This document shows positions 1-9,478 of a stretch of DNA of 64,000 bases, piece by piece (position 1 is the first letter of the stretch; each line of letters starts with the position of its first letter). Source of the stretch: an uncultured Porphyromonadaceae bacterium (GTDB lineage: Bacteria; Bacteroidota; Bacteroidia; Bacteroidales; Muribaculaceae); NCBI GenBank assembly GCA_947177185.1, contig CAMWTJ010000007.1:1-64000 (forward strand), read 5' to 3'. Under the pieces are notes generated by a model. The model was not told where the DNA came from. It saw nothing but the letters and a program-made list of their open reading frames with translations, and made no database searches. The translations under genes and the position numbers were made by a program.

Positions 1-602
1 ACAGTACCGAGAAGACCGACGAGAGTACCGAGAGTGGTCATGGTAGCCACGATGGGGAGGTTCTGCTGCAGCGAGGGCATTTCGAGAGCGGTAGCCTCTT
101 CTACAGATTTCTGAAGGTTGAGCACCTTCTGCTCCTTGGTGAGTTCGGTGTTCTTGTCCATTTCCTCATAGCTCTTGAGAGCGGCAGCTACAACGGCAGC
201 GACGGTGCCCTGCTGTTTCTTGCAGAGTTCCTGAGCGCCTTTGATGTCGTTGGAAGCGAGGCTCTTTTTCACAGCGGCAACGAACTTGGTGATGTTGCCT
301 TTGCCCTTGGCGGCGTTGAGTGCGAAGTAGCGCTCTACGGAAAGGACGATAACGGTGAGGAAGAGGGTCTGCAGCACAGGTACGATGAAGCCACCTTTGT
401 AGATGGTGCCCCAGATGTTCTGAGGATGTCCGTCTTCGTCGAAGTGCATGTCGTTGCCGAACCAGAAGATAAACAGACAAACTGCGACTACTGCGCAGGC
501 GATGATTACCCAAACGGCGTTTTTGATGCCGGGAGCGTTGGATTTCTTGTTGTCAGCTGCCTTTGCGGGCTTGGTGGCAACATTGGGCTTTTGAGCTTCC
601 AT
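1..602 (-). CDS. MotA/TolQ/ExbB proton channel family protein (3' part outside window)
   Basis: Reverse-strand ATG at 602, open to the window edge; translation MEAQKPNVATKPAKAADNKKSNAPGIKNAVWVIIACAVVAVCLFIFWFGNDMHFD...GGFIVPVLQTLFLTVIVLSVERYFAL...ATMTTLGTLVGLLGTV has the ExbB/TolQ TM pattern. Absent from the ORF track because it is truncated. Confidence 0.85.
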   Translation of the reverse strand, partial: MEAQKPNVATKPAKAADNKKSNAPGIKNAVWVIIACAVVAVCLFIFWFGNDMHFDEDGHPQNIWGTIYKGGFIVPVLQTLFLTVIVLSVERYFALNAAKGKGNITKFVAAVKKSLASNDIKGAQELCKKQQGTVAAVVAAALKSYEEMDKNTELTKEQKVLNLQKSVEEATALEMPSLQQNLPIVATMTTLGTLVGLLGT

Positions 603-761
603 AGTTGTGGTTAATGGTTTTTAATAAATGGTTGTTGATTGGTTAAGTTTGTGATATCGTTCTCTATAGCCGCTTGCGCGGCGTGTTTTCTTCTTGTTTT
701 CCTGCCTGCTTGTGAGGCGCGGATTGCTTGGTTTTAGACGTTTGTTTGCACAATTGCTACG

Positions 762-792
762 CAAAAGTATAAAGGATTTTTCGCTTTACAAA
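762..792 (-). promoter_or_regulatory. Bacteroidetes-type promoter for the ExbB-like gene
   Basis: Reverse strand TTTG-N19-TACTTTTG, matching the TTTG / TAnnTTTG consensus. Confidence 0.6.
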
Positions 793-973
793 ATAAAAGT
801 GGGCCAAAAATTCAAAAATTGCAGCGTTGAAACCTTTTTTAAGAGGATGTGATGCTTTTTGTGCTAAGATTCTTTCAGATTGTGGCCGATGGTATTTTGT
901 GCGCTCAAAATGTTTTTTCGGCTATGCCGCGTTATTTTTTGCCGTATTATATTTATGTGTAAAGAAAAGTTGG

Positions 974-981
974 TAACTTTG
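974..981 (+). promoter_or_regulatory. -7 box (TAACTTTG) for the nqr operon
   Basis: Exact TAnnTTTG about 30 nt upstream of nqrA. Confidence 0.55.
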
Positions 982-1012
982 CGGCGGAAAAATAAAAATA
1001 GCGCTATATAAG

Positions 1013-2350
1013 ATGAAAATTAAACTTACGAAGGGCTATGACCTGCCGATTGCCGGCGCAGTGGCTGCGGATGCAGGCACGCGCGACATTAAGGCGGCGG
1101 CTGTGGCTGTGGCCCCCGGCGATTTTCCGGGTTTTGTGCCCAAGCCCGACGTGGCGCCGGGCGATGTGGTGGGCGCGGGAGCGCCTTTGATGCACGACAA
1201 GACCTATCCCGGGCTGAAACTTGTGTCGCCGCTTGGCGGTAGGGTGACGGCCGTGGTGCGCGGCGAACGGCGCAAGCTCCTTCAGGTGGTGGTTGAGGCC
1301 GAAGACGGCATCGAACCGCAGCGTTTCGACACGCGGCAACTCACGCGTGAGAAAGCGGTGGCACTGCTTGCCGGCAGCGGCCTGCTGGCCATGATGCGCC
1401 GCCGTCCATATGATATCGTGCCTGACCCGTGCGAGGTGCCGCGCGACATTTTTGTCACTGCGATTTATTCCGCACCGCTCGAGTTACCACTCGCTGCGCG
1501 TGTAGGGGAGGCCGATGTTGAATTGCTGGAGCTGGGAACCGCACTGCTCGCTTCGCTCACTCCCGGCAAGGTGTACATATCGCACGACAAGACGTGGACA
1601 CTCGGCCGAGTGAAAGGAGCTGAGATGGTGGAATTCCGGGGCAAGCATCCCGTGGGCAACGTCGGAGTACAGATTTCCAACATCAAGCCTGTCAATAAAG
1701 GCGAATCCGTATGGACGCTCGACGTGGAAACGCTGCGTCGTGTGGGCTATCTGATGAAGCACGGAGTGGTCGACACCTCGGCCGTGGTGGGCATCGTAGG
1801 CCCGGCGGTGGAAGAACCATGCGTGGTGCGCACATCGGCCGGTGCCGCAGTGGCCCCTCTGCTTGCCGCTGCGGGAGTGGTGGCTGACGGACACCATCAC
1901 CGCGTTGTGAGCGGCAACGTGCTTGTGGGTACTGCCATTGACGCCGACGGCTATCTGCACTATCCTTACAGGCTGCTCACAGTGCTTGATAATGGCGACG
2001 ATATAGACGAATTCATGGGGTGGGCCTCGCTGTCGCCCTCGAAAATGAGCGTTTACCGCTCGTTCCCGGGGCATTTTCTCAAGCGTCTGTTCCGCCCCGA
2101 TGCGCGTCTGCTCGGCGGCCGGAGGGCTATGATTCTCAGCGGAGAGTATGATGCCATGATGCCTATGGACATTCTGCCCGAGTATCTGCTCAAAGCTATT
2201 ATTGCGCGCGATATCGACAAGATGGAGCAGCTGGGCATATACGAAGTAGCTCCCGAGGATTTTGCGTTGGCCGAATATGCCGATACCTCGAAGATACCTC
2301 TTCAGCACATAGTGCGGGAGGGGATAGAATTCATGCGTAAAGAAGTTTAA
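1013..2350 (+). CDS. nqrA: Na+-translocating NADH:quinone reductase subunit A
   Basis: 445 aa; MKIKLTKGYDLPIAGA... N-terminus; first gene of a complete nqrA-F order. Confidence 0.95.
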   Translation: MKIKLTKGYDLPIAGAVAADAGTRDIKAAAVAVAPGDFPGFVPKPDVAPGDVVGAGAPLMHDKTYPGLKLVSPLGGRVTAVVRGERRKLLQVVVEAEDGIEPQRFDTRQLTREKAVALLAGSGLLAMMRRRPYDIVPDPCEVPRDIFVTAIYSAPLELPLAARVGEADVELLELGTALLASLTPGKVYISHDKTWTLGRVKGAEMVEFRGKHPVGNVGVQISNIKPVNKGESVWTLDVETLRRVGYLMKHGVVDTSAVVGIVGPAVEEPCVVRTSAGAAVAPLLAAAGVVADGHHHRVVSGNVLVGTAIDADGYLHYPYRLLTVLDNGDDIDEFMGWASLSPSKMSVYRSFPGHFLKRLFRPDARLLGGRRAMILSGEYDAMMPMDILPEYLLKAIIARDIDKMEQLGIYEVAPEDFALAEYADTSKIPLQHIVREGIEFMRKEV

Positions 2351-2368
2351 TCCTACAGCAGACATACA

Positions 2369-3586
2369 GTGAGATTTCTTAAAAAAATGATTGACAGCGC
2401 GCGTCCGGCATTTGAACCGGGCGGGCGTCTGTCGGCTTTTGGAAGCGTGTTCGACGGTTTCGAAACCTTCCTGTTCACGCCGCGTACGGTTTCGGGTCCC
2501 GCGTCGGTGCACGTACACGACGCGAACGATTCGAAGCGTACGATGATAATAGTGGTGCTCGCCTTGATGCCGTGTTTCCTGTTCGGCATGTACAATACCG
2601 GCTATCAGCACTGGCTCGCGCTGGGCGCCGAAGAGATGCCTTTATGGCCGCTTATGCTCTATGGTTTCCTGGCTATACTGCCCAAGGTGGCTGTGTCGTA
2701 TTTTGTGGGCCTGGGCATTGAATTTGCTTTCGCACAATGGCGCAAGGAGGAGATTCAGGAGGGCTTTTTGGTGACAGGCATCCTGATTCCGATGATATGC
2801 CCTGTGGAGATACCCTTGTGGATGCTTGCCGTGGCCACGGCCTTTGCCGTGGTGTTTGCCAAGGAGGTGTTCGGCGGCACGGGTTACAATATTGTGAACG
2901 TAGCGCTTGTGGCGCGTGCGTTTCTCTTCTTCGCCTATCCCGGACATATGAGCGGCGACAAGGTGTTTGTCGCCACCGGCAAGGCTTTGGGTTACGGCAC
3001 CCCTGTGGCCGACGGATTCACATGCGCCACGCCGTTGGGACAGATAGCCACACACTCCGGGGGCGACCTTATGCTCACGGGAGTGGACGGGCATGTGTTC
3101 ACTGCGTGGGATGCTTTCCTGGGGCTTATACCCGGTTCGTTCGGTGAAACTTCGGTGCTTTGCATCCTCATTGGTGCGGCAGTGCTTCTGTTCACCGGCA
3201 TGGCCAGTTGGCGCATAATGGCCGGAGTGTTTGCCGGCGGATTGTGCATGGGCTGGATAGCCAATGTGTTCGCCTCGCCGGTCTACCCCGCATCGCTGCT
3301 GCCGGCATGGGAGCAATTGCTGTACGGCGGCTTTGCCTTTGCAGCCGTGTTTATGGCCACCGATCCTGTGACGGCCGCGCGCACCAATACCGGCAAATGG
3401 ATATACGGTGTGCTTATAGGCGTGATGGCAGTGATAATCCGTGTCTACAACAACGGCTATCCCGAAGGCGCTATGCTCGCGGTGCTGCTTATGAATGTGT
3501 TCTCGTCGCTCATCGACTGGTGCGTCGTTCAGGCCAACATACGCCGCCGTATGCGCCGTCTAACAGCTAAAACTTCCGAATCATGA
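2369..3586 (+). CDS. nqrB: Na+-translocating NADH:quinone reductase subunit B
   Basis: 405 aa (GTG start); FDGFETFLFTPRTV and multi-TM pattern; operon context. Confidence 0.95.
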   Translation: MRFLKKMIDSARPAFEPGGRLSAFGSVFDGFETFLFTPRTVSGPASVHVHDANDSKRTMIIVVLALMPCFLFGMYNTGYQHWLALGAEEMPLWPLMLYGFLAILPKVAVSYFVGLGIEFAFAQWRKEEIQEGFLVTGILIPMICPVEIPLWMLAVATAFAVVFAKEVFGGTGYNIVNVALVARAFLFFAYPGHMSGDKVFVATGKALGYGTPVADGFTCATPLGQIATHSGGDLMLTGVDGHVFTAWDAFLGLIPGSFGETSVLCILIGAAVLLFTGMASWRIMAGVFAGGLCMGWIANVFASPVYPASLLPAWEQLLYGGFAFAAVFMATDPVTAARTNTGKWIYGVLIGVMAVIIRVYNNGYPEGAMLAVLLMNVFSSLIDWCVVQANIRRRMRRLTAKTSES

Positions 3587-4284
3587 ACAAGCAAGGCAAC
3601 GTTTACACCATAATATATATTATAGTTCTCGTGGTGGTGGTGGGCACAGCCCTGGCCTTTACCTCCATCTCGCTGCGCTCGCGTCAGCAGGCCAATGCCG
3701 ATGCCGACAAGATGCGACAGATACTGGCGTCGGTGCGTCTGACGCCTGCGTCCGACGAAATCATAAGCACGTACGATGCCGTAGTGGAGCGTAGCTTTGT
3801 GGTCGACAGCCAAGGCGACGAGGAGAACGGCGATGCGTTCGGCATCAATGTGGCCGAGCAAAGCAAACTGCCTGAGGCAGAGCGCAAGCTGCCCGTGTTT
3901 GAGTGCAAAGTGGCCGACGGCTCTTTGAAATACGTATTGCCGGTCTACGGTGCCGGTCTTTGGGGGCCGATATGGGGCTATGTGGCGCTCGACGCCGACG
4001 GCTCCACCGTGTATGGCGCTTATTTCGCCCATCAGGGAGAAACTCCCGGACTGGGTGCGGAGATAGAGAAGCCGGCCTTCAGTTCGCAGTTTGAGGGCAA
4101 GCACCTGTTCAAGAACGGTGAATTCCTCCCTGTTGCGGTGGTGAAAGCCGGTCAAAAGCCTCTTGGCGACGAAGATTATGTCGACGGCATCAGCGGAGGC
4201 ACCATCACCAGTAAAGGCGTGAGCTCTATGCTTGCCAACTGCCTGGCTCCATATGAAGCATATCTGTCAAAATTAAGTAAATAA
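3583..4284 (+). CDS. nqrC: Na+-translocating NADH:quinone reductase subunit C
   Basis: 233 aa; FMN-attachment-like SGGTITSKGV motif; overlaps nqrB stop. Confidence 0.95.
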   Translation: MNKQGNVYTIIYIIVLVVVVGTALAFTSISLRSRQQANADADKMRQILASVRLTPASDEIISTYDAVVERSFVVDSQGDEENGDAFGINVAEQSKLPEAERKLPVFECKVADGSLKYVLPVYGAGLWGPIWGYVALDADGSTVYGAYFAHQGETPGLGAEIEKPAFSSQFEGKHLFKNGEFLPVAVVKAGQKPLGDEDYVDGISGGTITSKGVSSMLANCLAPYEAYLSKLSK

Positions 4285-4290
4285 AAAAGC

Positions 4291-4917
4291 ATGGCAGAAA
4301 AAACAAACAACAAAACGGTGTTTTTCAATCCGTTTTCCAAGGACAACCCCGTAGTGGTTCAGATACTCGGCATCTGTTCCGTGCTCGCCGTCACAGCCAA
4401 ACTCGAACCGGCTATGGTGATGGGGCTGAGTGTTATCGCTGTTCTGGCGTTTTCCAATGTGATAATATCGTTGTTGCGCAGCACTATTCCCGTCAATATC
4501 CGCATCATAGTGCAGCTGGTGGTCGTGGCCGGTCTGGTGGTTATCGTCAGCCAGCTGCTGCAGGCATATGCCTACGATGTGAGCAAGCAGTTGTCGGTGT
4601 TCATCGGGCTGATAATCACCAACTGCATACTGATGGGACGTCTTGAGGCTTTTGCGATGGGCAACCGCCCTTGGCCGAGCTTTCTCGACGGTGTGGGCAA
4701 CGGCATAGGCTACACTATTATCCTCGTAATAGTGGGCTTTTTCCGCGAGCTGCTCGGCAGCGGCACCCTTCTGGGCTATCAGGTTGTGCCCGACTGTCTT
4801 TACGAAGCCGGCTACGAGAACAACGGCCTTATGATACTGCCCCCGATGGCGCTCATTGTCGTGGCATGCATCATATGGGTGCAGCGTTCCGTTAATAAAA
4901 ACATGCAAGAGAAGTAA
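4291..4917 (+). CDS. nqrD: Na+-translocating NADH:quinone reductase subunit D
   Basis: 208 aa membrane protein of the NqrD/RnfE type; operon position. Confidence 0.95.
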   Translation: MAEKTNNKTVFFNPFSKDNPVVVQILGICSVLAVTAKLEPAMVMGLSVIAVLAFSNVIISLLRSTIPVNIRIIVQLVVVAGLVVIVSQLLQAYAYDVSKQLSVFIGLIITNCILMGRLEAFAMGNRPWPSFLDGVGNGIGYTIILVIVGFFRELLGSGTLLGYQVVPDCLYEAGYENNGLMILPPMALIVVACIIWVQRSVNKNMQEK

Positions 4918-4929
4918 GCACGCAAGAAT

Positions 4930-5547
4930 ATGGAAAATTTCAATATATTCATACGGTCGATTTTCATCGACAATATGATTTTTGCCTACTTTTTGGGCAT
5001 GTGCTCCTTTTTGGCTGTGAGCAAAAACGTCAAGACAGCTCTCGGCCTTGGCGTGGCAGTGACGTTTATGCTTGTGATCACGCTGCCTATCAACTATCTG
5101 CTTCAGACCTACGTGCTGAGTGCCGGAGCCCTGACGTGGCTCGGCGAGGAGTATGCCGCAGTGGACCTGAGCTTTCTCTCGCTCATAGTGTTTATAGCCG
5201 TTATAGCCTCCATGACGCAGCTCGTGGAAATGGCGGTAGAAAAATACAGCCCTACGCTGTATGCCTCGCTCGGAATATTTCTGCCGCTGATAGCCGTGAA
5301 CTGTGCGATACTCGGCGGCTCACTGTTCATGCAGCAGCGCGATTTCGACAGCGTTCTTACGGCAGTATGCGCCGGCGGCGGCTGGGGAATAGGCTGGCTG
5401 TTGGCCATCACAGCCATTGCCGCCATACGCGAGCGTATTGAGCAGTACAGCAACATACCCGGACCGCTCAGAGGCGTCGGCATCACATTTATAATCACTG
5501 CGCTCATGGGCATCGCGTTTATGAGCTTCCTCGGCATAAAAATCTGA
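4930..5547 (+). CDS. nqrE: Na+-translocating NADH:quinone reductase subunit E
   Basis: 205 aa membrane protein (FIRSIFIDNMIFAYFLGMCSFLAVSK); operon position. Confidence 0.95.
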   Translation: MENFNIFIRSIFIDNMIFAYFLGMCSFLAVSKNVKTALGLGVAVTFMLVITLPINYLLQTYVLSAGALTWLGEEYAAVDLSFLSLIVFIAVIASMTQLVEMAVEKYSPTLYASLGIFLPLIAVNCAILGGSLFMQQRDFDSVLTAVCAGGGWGIGWLLAITAIAAIRERIEQYSNIPGPLRGVGITFIITALMGIAFMSFLGIKI

Positions 5548-5552
5548 TTACT

Positions 5553-6857
5553 ATGGCTATAGCATATATAACATTGGCGCTTGCCGCCGGCACTCTCACC
5601 ATAGTCAGTGCCGTGGGCGTGTTCCTGCTCATCACGTTGCTGCTTGTGGCGGTGCTTCTTGTGGCCAAGCGCTTTCTGGTGCATACCGGCGTAGTGCGCA
5701 TCACGATAAACGACGACAAGACCATAGAAGGCATAAGCGGCACCACGCTGCTGTCGTCGCTGGCTACGAGCAACATATTCCTGTCGTCGGCCTGCGGAGG
5801 CAAAGGCAGCTGCGGCCAGTGCCGGGTGCAGGTGACAGAAGGCGGAGGCGAGATTCTGCCCACAGAAACGGTGCATTTCACACGCAAGGAGGTGGCCGAC
5901 CACTGGCGCCTCGGCTGTCAGGTGAAAGTGAAAAACGACCTTTCGATACAGGTGCCGGCAAGCGTGCTTGATGTAAAGGAATGGGAGTGCGAGGTAATCT
6001 CAAACCGCAATGTGGCCACTTTCATCAAAGAGTTTATAGTGGCTCTTCCTCCTGGCGAGCACATGAATTTCATACCGGGCTCGTATGCGCAGATAAAGAT
6101 TCCGCCATACTCCATGGACTACGACAAGGATATAGACAAGGAACTTATCGGGCCGGAATATTTGCCCGCATGGGAGAAATTCGGACTGTTCGGGCTCAAG
6201 TGTGTCAACAAGGAAACGACTGTGCGCGCATACTCGATGGCCAACTATCCCGCCGAGGGCGACCGCATAATGCTCACCGTGCGTATCGCCACCCCGCCTT
6301 TCAAACCGAAACCCGAGGTGGGTTTCCAGGACGTTATGCCCGGCATTGCCTCGAGCTATATATTCACGCTCAAGCCCGGCGACAAGGTGCTTATGAGCGG
6401 ACCTTACGGCGATTTCCATCCTATAATCGACAGCAAGGCGGAAATGATGTGGATAGGCGGCGGCGCCGGCATGGCTCCGTTGCGCTCGCAGATAATGTAT
6501 ATGACGCGCACGCTACACACCACCGACCGCGTCATGAACTATTTCTATGGCGCCCGCGCGCTCAACGAAGTGTTCTATCTCGACGATTTCCTGCAGCTTG
6601 AGAAAGAATTCCCCAATTTCAAGTTCCATCTGGCTCTCGACCGTCCCGACCCGGCGGCCGATGCGGCAGGAGTGAAATATACTCCGGGATTCGTGCATCA
6701 GGTGATATACGACACGTATCTTAAGGACCATCCCGCGCCCGAGGACATCGAGTACTATATGTGCGGCCCCGGCCCGATGAGCAATGCTGTCAATGGCATG
6801 CTCGACAGCCTCGGAGTGGAGCCGTCGAGCGTTCATTACGACAACTTCGGAGGTTAA
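5553..6857 (+). CDS. nqrF: Na+-translocating NADH:quinone reductase subunit F
   Basis: 434 aa; 2Fe-2S motif SACGGKGSCGQCRV and FAD/NADH reductase motifs. Confidence 0.96.
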   Translation: MAIAYITLALAAGTLTIVSAVGVFLLITLLLVAVLLVAKRFLVHTGVVRITINDDKTIEGISGTTLLSSLATSNIFLSSACGGKGSCGQCRVQVTEGGGEILPTETVHFTRKEVADHWRLGCQVKVKNDLSIQVPASVLDVKEWECEVISNRNVATFIKEFIVALPPGEHMNFIPGSYAQIKIPPYSMDYDKDIDKELIGPEYLPAWEKFGLFGLKCVNKETTVRAYSMANYPAEGDRIMLTVRIATPPFKPKPEVGFQDVMPGIASSYIFTLKPGDKVLMSGPYGDFHPIIDSKAEMMWIGGGAGMAPLRSQIMYMTRTLHTTDRVMNYFYGARALNEVFYLDDFLQLEKEFPNFKFHLALDRPDPAADAAGVKYTPGFVHQVIYDTYLKDHPAPEDIEYYMCGPGPMSNAVNGMLDSLGVEPSSVHYDNFGG

Positions 6858-6860
6858 AGC

Positions 6861-7277
6861 ATGAGCAGCATACTCACACCTTGCACATACGTGTACGAAA
6901 TGCCCATAAAGGTGCGTGACTACGAGGTGGACGCGCAGGGCATAGTCAATAATGCCAATTACCAGCACTATCTCGAACACACACGCCATATGTTCTGCGA
7001 GCAGGCCGGAATCTCTTTCCGAGAAATGCACGAGTCAGGACTCGACCCGGTGGTGCGGCGGATTGAGATGGACTATTTGCGTCCGCTTGGGCTCGGCGAC
7101 TCTATGGTGAGCAAGATTGCGCTTTACCGTCAGGGGCCGCTGTTTGTGTTCCGTCAGGATATTTTCACTCCCGAAGGCGAGCCCGTGGTGCATGCCATGG
7201 TCAGCATTGCCTGTCTTGAGGGCGGAAGGCTGACCCGTGGCGAACGCCTTGCCGAGGCATTTAAAGATTATCTGTAA
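6861..7277 (+). CDS. Acyl-CoA thioesterase (hotdog fold, 4HBT/YbgC type)
   Basis: 138 aa; KVRDYEVDAQGIVNNANYQHYLEHTR. Confidence 0.88.
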   Translation: MSSILTPCTYVYEMPIKVRDYEVDAQGIVNNANYQHYLEHTRHMFCEQAGISFREMHESGLDPVVRRIEMDYLRPLGLGDSMVSKIALYRQGPLFVFRQDIFTPEGEPVVHAMVSIACLEGGRLTRGERLAEAFKDYL

Positions 7278-7287
7278 TCGCAGCACT

Positions 7288-8394
7288 ATGACACCTCTCT
7301 GCAGCAAAATAGCGTTAGGCATGCTTGGCGGCATCAATCTCTCGACAGCTCGGGAGCTTGTGCGCCGTGCCGGCTCGCCCGAAGCTGTTTTCGAGCGCAG
7401 CGAGGCCGAACTTAAAGCTCTGCTCGGGCGCGGTGCCTCCCTTGCGGGGGCTGAATACAGGCTCGAAGTGTGTGAACGCGCCAGGCGCGAGGAGGTTTTC
7501 GTGCGCGAGAACCGCATCCGCACGCTGTATTTCGCCGACGAAGACTATCCGCGCCGACTGCTTGACTGCGACGACGCTCCGGCGCTGCTCTATGCGGTTG
7601 GTGATACGCCGCTCGACGAATTGCGCACTGTGGCCATCGTGGGCACCCGCCGGTGCTCGGCGTATGGTCAGGATTTCACGTCGCGGCTCGTGGCGGATCT
7701 GGCCGGGCTTTACGGGCGTGTGGCCATCATCAGCGGTCTTGCTTACGGCATAGATGTGGCTGCCCACCGCGCGGCCCTCAGGGAGGGACTGCCCACCGTG
7801 GCAGTGATGGCAAACGGTCTGAACACCGTTTATCCCGCCGAACACCGCGACACGGCCTCACGCATGGTGCGCGAGGGTGGCATGCTGCTTTCCGAATACC
7901 CTTCGTCGGCCAAGATACACCGTGGCTTCTTTTTGGCGCGAAACCGCATAGTGGCCGGCCTGGCCGATGCGGTTGTGGTGGTGGAAAGCGACATGCGCGG
8001 CGGTGCTATGGCCACCGCGCGTATAGCGGCGGCATACGGCAGAGAACTCTTTGCCGCGCCCGGCCGTGTGACCGACGCGGGAAGCCGCGGCTGCCTCGAC
8101 CTTATTGTGCGCCGGGAGGCATCTCTAATACGCAGCGCCGAGGATATAGGCGACGCGCTCGGCTGGACACCGCGGCCTTCGGAAGGCTCGCAGAAGGAAA
8201 TGGTGTTTGAACTCACGCCCGAGCAGCAGGCCGTGGTGGACCATATACGGCTGAACCCTCAGCACTCTGTCAACGATATGTGCGTGGCGCTCGCGCGCCC
8301 GTTCGCATCATTGAGCAGTATTCTTTTCGAGCTTGAAATGGCCGATGTTGTCATGACATTGCCGGGAGGCCGCTATGCAGTGCTTGAGCATTGA
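7288..8394 (+). CDS. dprA: DNA-processing protein DprA
   Basis: AIVGTRRCSAYG, ISGLAYGIDVAAHRAAL, GCLDLI; ATG at 7288 preferred over the track start 7237. Confidence 0.93.
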   Translation: MTPLCSKIALGMLGGINLSTARELVRRAGSPEAVFERSEAELKALLGRGASLAGAEYRLEVCERARREEVFVRENRIRTLYFADEDYPRRLLDCDDAPALLYAVGDTPLDELRTVAIVGTRRCSAYGQDFTSRLVADLAGLYGRVAIISGLAYGIDVAAHRAALREGLPTVAVMANGLNTVYPAEHRDTASRMVREGGMLLSEYPSSAKIHRGFFLARNRIVAGLADAVVVVESDMRGGAMATARIAAAYGRELFAAPGRVTDAGSRGCLDLIVRREASLIRSAEDIGDALGWTPRPSEGSQKEMVFELTPEQQAVVDHIRLNPQHSVNDMCVALARPFASLSSILFELEMADVVMTLPGGRYAVLEH

Positions 8395-8459
8395 AAACTT
8401 AGCCGCCTTCATTTACGTTTAACATAAATATTACCTCTTAACCCCTTCTCTAATAAGAC

Positions 8460-9335
8460 ATGGAAAAGAAATTCATACCAGAATCCGAACTCATCATCAA
8501 CCCCGATGGCTCGGTGTTTCATCTGCACCTGCTGCCCGAGCAGCTCACCGACCGCGTGATTCTCGTCGGCGACCCCGGACGTGTCAACATGGTTGCGGAA
8601 TTCTTCGACACTATCACATTTGATGTGTCGAGCCGCGAGTTTCATACTATCGGCGGAACGTACAAAGGCAAGCCCATCATGTGCCTCAGCCACGGTATTG
8701 GCCCGGACAATATCGACATCGTGATCAATGAGCTCGATGCGTTGGCCAACATCGATTTCAAGACGCGCGAAGTGCGCGACAAAAAACGCGTGCTCACCCT
8801 TGTGCGCATAGGCACGAGCGGCGCTCTGCAGCCCGAACTTAGCCTGGGCACCCCCGTCATCGCCCAGCACTCTATCGGCTTCGACGGCGTGCTGAACTAC
8901 TACGCCGGGCGCAACGACGTGGCCGACCTTGATTTCGAACGCGAGTTCACCCGCCACACCGACTGGAACGAAAACTGGGCCAAGCCCTACGTGGTACCTG
9001 CTGATCCCGAACTGGTGGAACAAATCGGTCGCGACGACATGGTGCGTGGCATCACTATTTCCGCCGTCGGCTTCTATGGTCCCCAGGGACGCGAACTGCG
9101 CCTTCCGCTTGCCAATCCCGGCCTCAACAGCAGCATAGAAGCTTTTGAGTACAAGGGACGCCGTGTGACCAACTACGAGATGGAGAGCGCTCCGCTTCAG
9201 GGCCTCGGCAAGCTGATGGGCCACCGCGCCATGACGGTGTGCTCGATTATTGCCAACCGTTTCAACACGGAAGCCAACCCCAACTACAAGAGCGGCGTGC
9301 GCGACCTCGTGGCCACTGTGCTTGAGCGCATCTGA
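8460..9335 (+). CDS. Nucleoside phosphorylase (uridine phosphorylase-like)
   Basis: 291 aa; VILVGDPGRVNMVAEFF and NYEMESAPLQGLGKLMGHRAMTVCSIIANR. Confidence 0.88.
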   Translation: MEKKFIPESELIINPDGSVFHLHLLPEQLTDRVILVGDPGRVNMVAEFFDTITFDVSSREFHTIGGTYKGKPIMCLSHGIGPDNIDIVINELDALANIDFKTREVRDKKRVLTLVRIGTSGALQPELSLGTPVIAQHSIGFDGVLNYYAGRNDVADLDFEREFTRHTDWNENWAKPYVVPADPELVEQIGRDDMVRGITISAVGFYGPQGRELRLPLANPGLNSSIEAFEYKGRRVTNYEMESAPLQGLGKLMGHRAMTVCSIIANRFNTEANPNYKSGVRDLVATVLERI

Positions 9336-9361
9336 CCCTCTGCATCCTGTATTAATTTCCG

Positions 9362-9396
9362 CTCCGCGAAAAGCATTTTTCGCGGAGTGTTTTTTT
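9362..9396 (+). terminator. Rho-independent terminator
   Basis: CTCCGCGAAAA-gcat-TTTTCGCGGAG followed by TGTTTTTTT. Confidence 0.85.
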
Positions 9397-9431
9397 ATGG
9401 TGAGCTTGTGGCGTTTTATACTGAAAAATAG

Positions 9432-9439
9432 TATCTTTG
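9432..9439 (+). promoter_or_regulatory. -7 box (TATCTTTG) for the RyR cassette
   Basis: Exact TAnnTTTG; overlaps the TTG used as start in the ORF track, supporting ATG 9479 as true start. Confidence 0.6.
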
Positions 9440-9478
9440 CATTGCGTGCCGTTTTGGCGTTATATAAGTGTCGTTGAT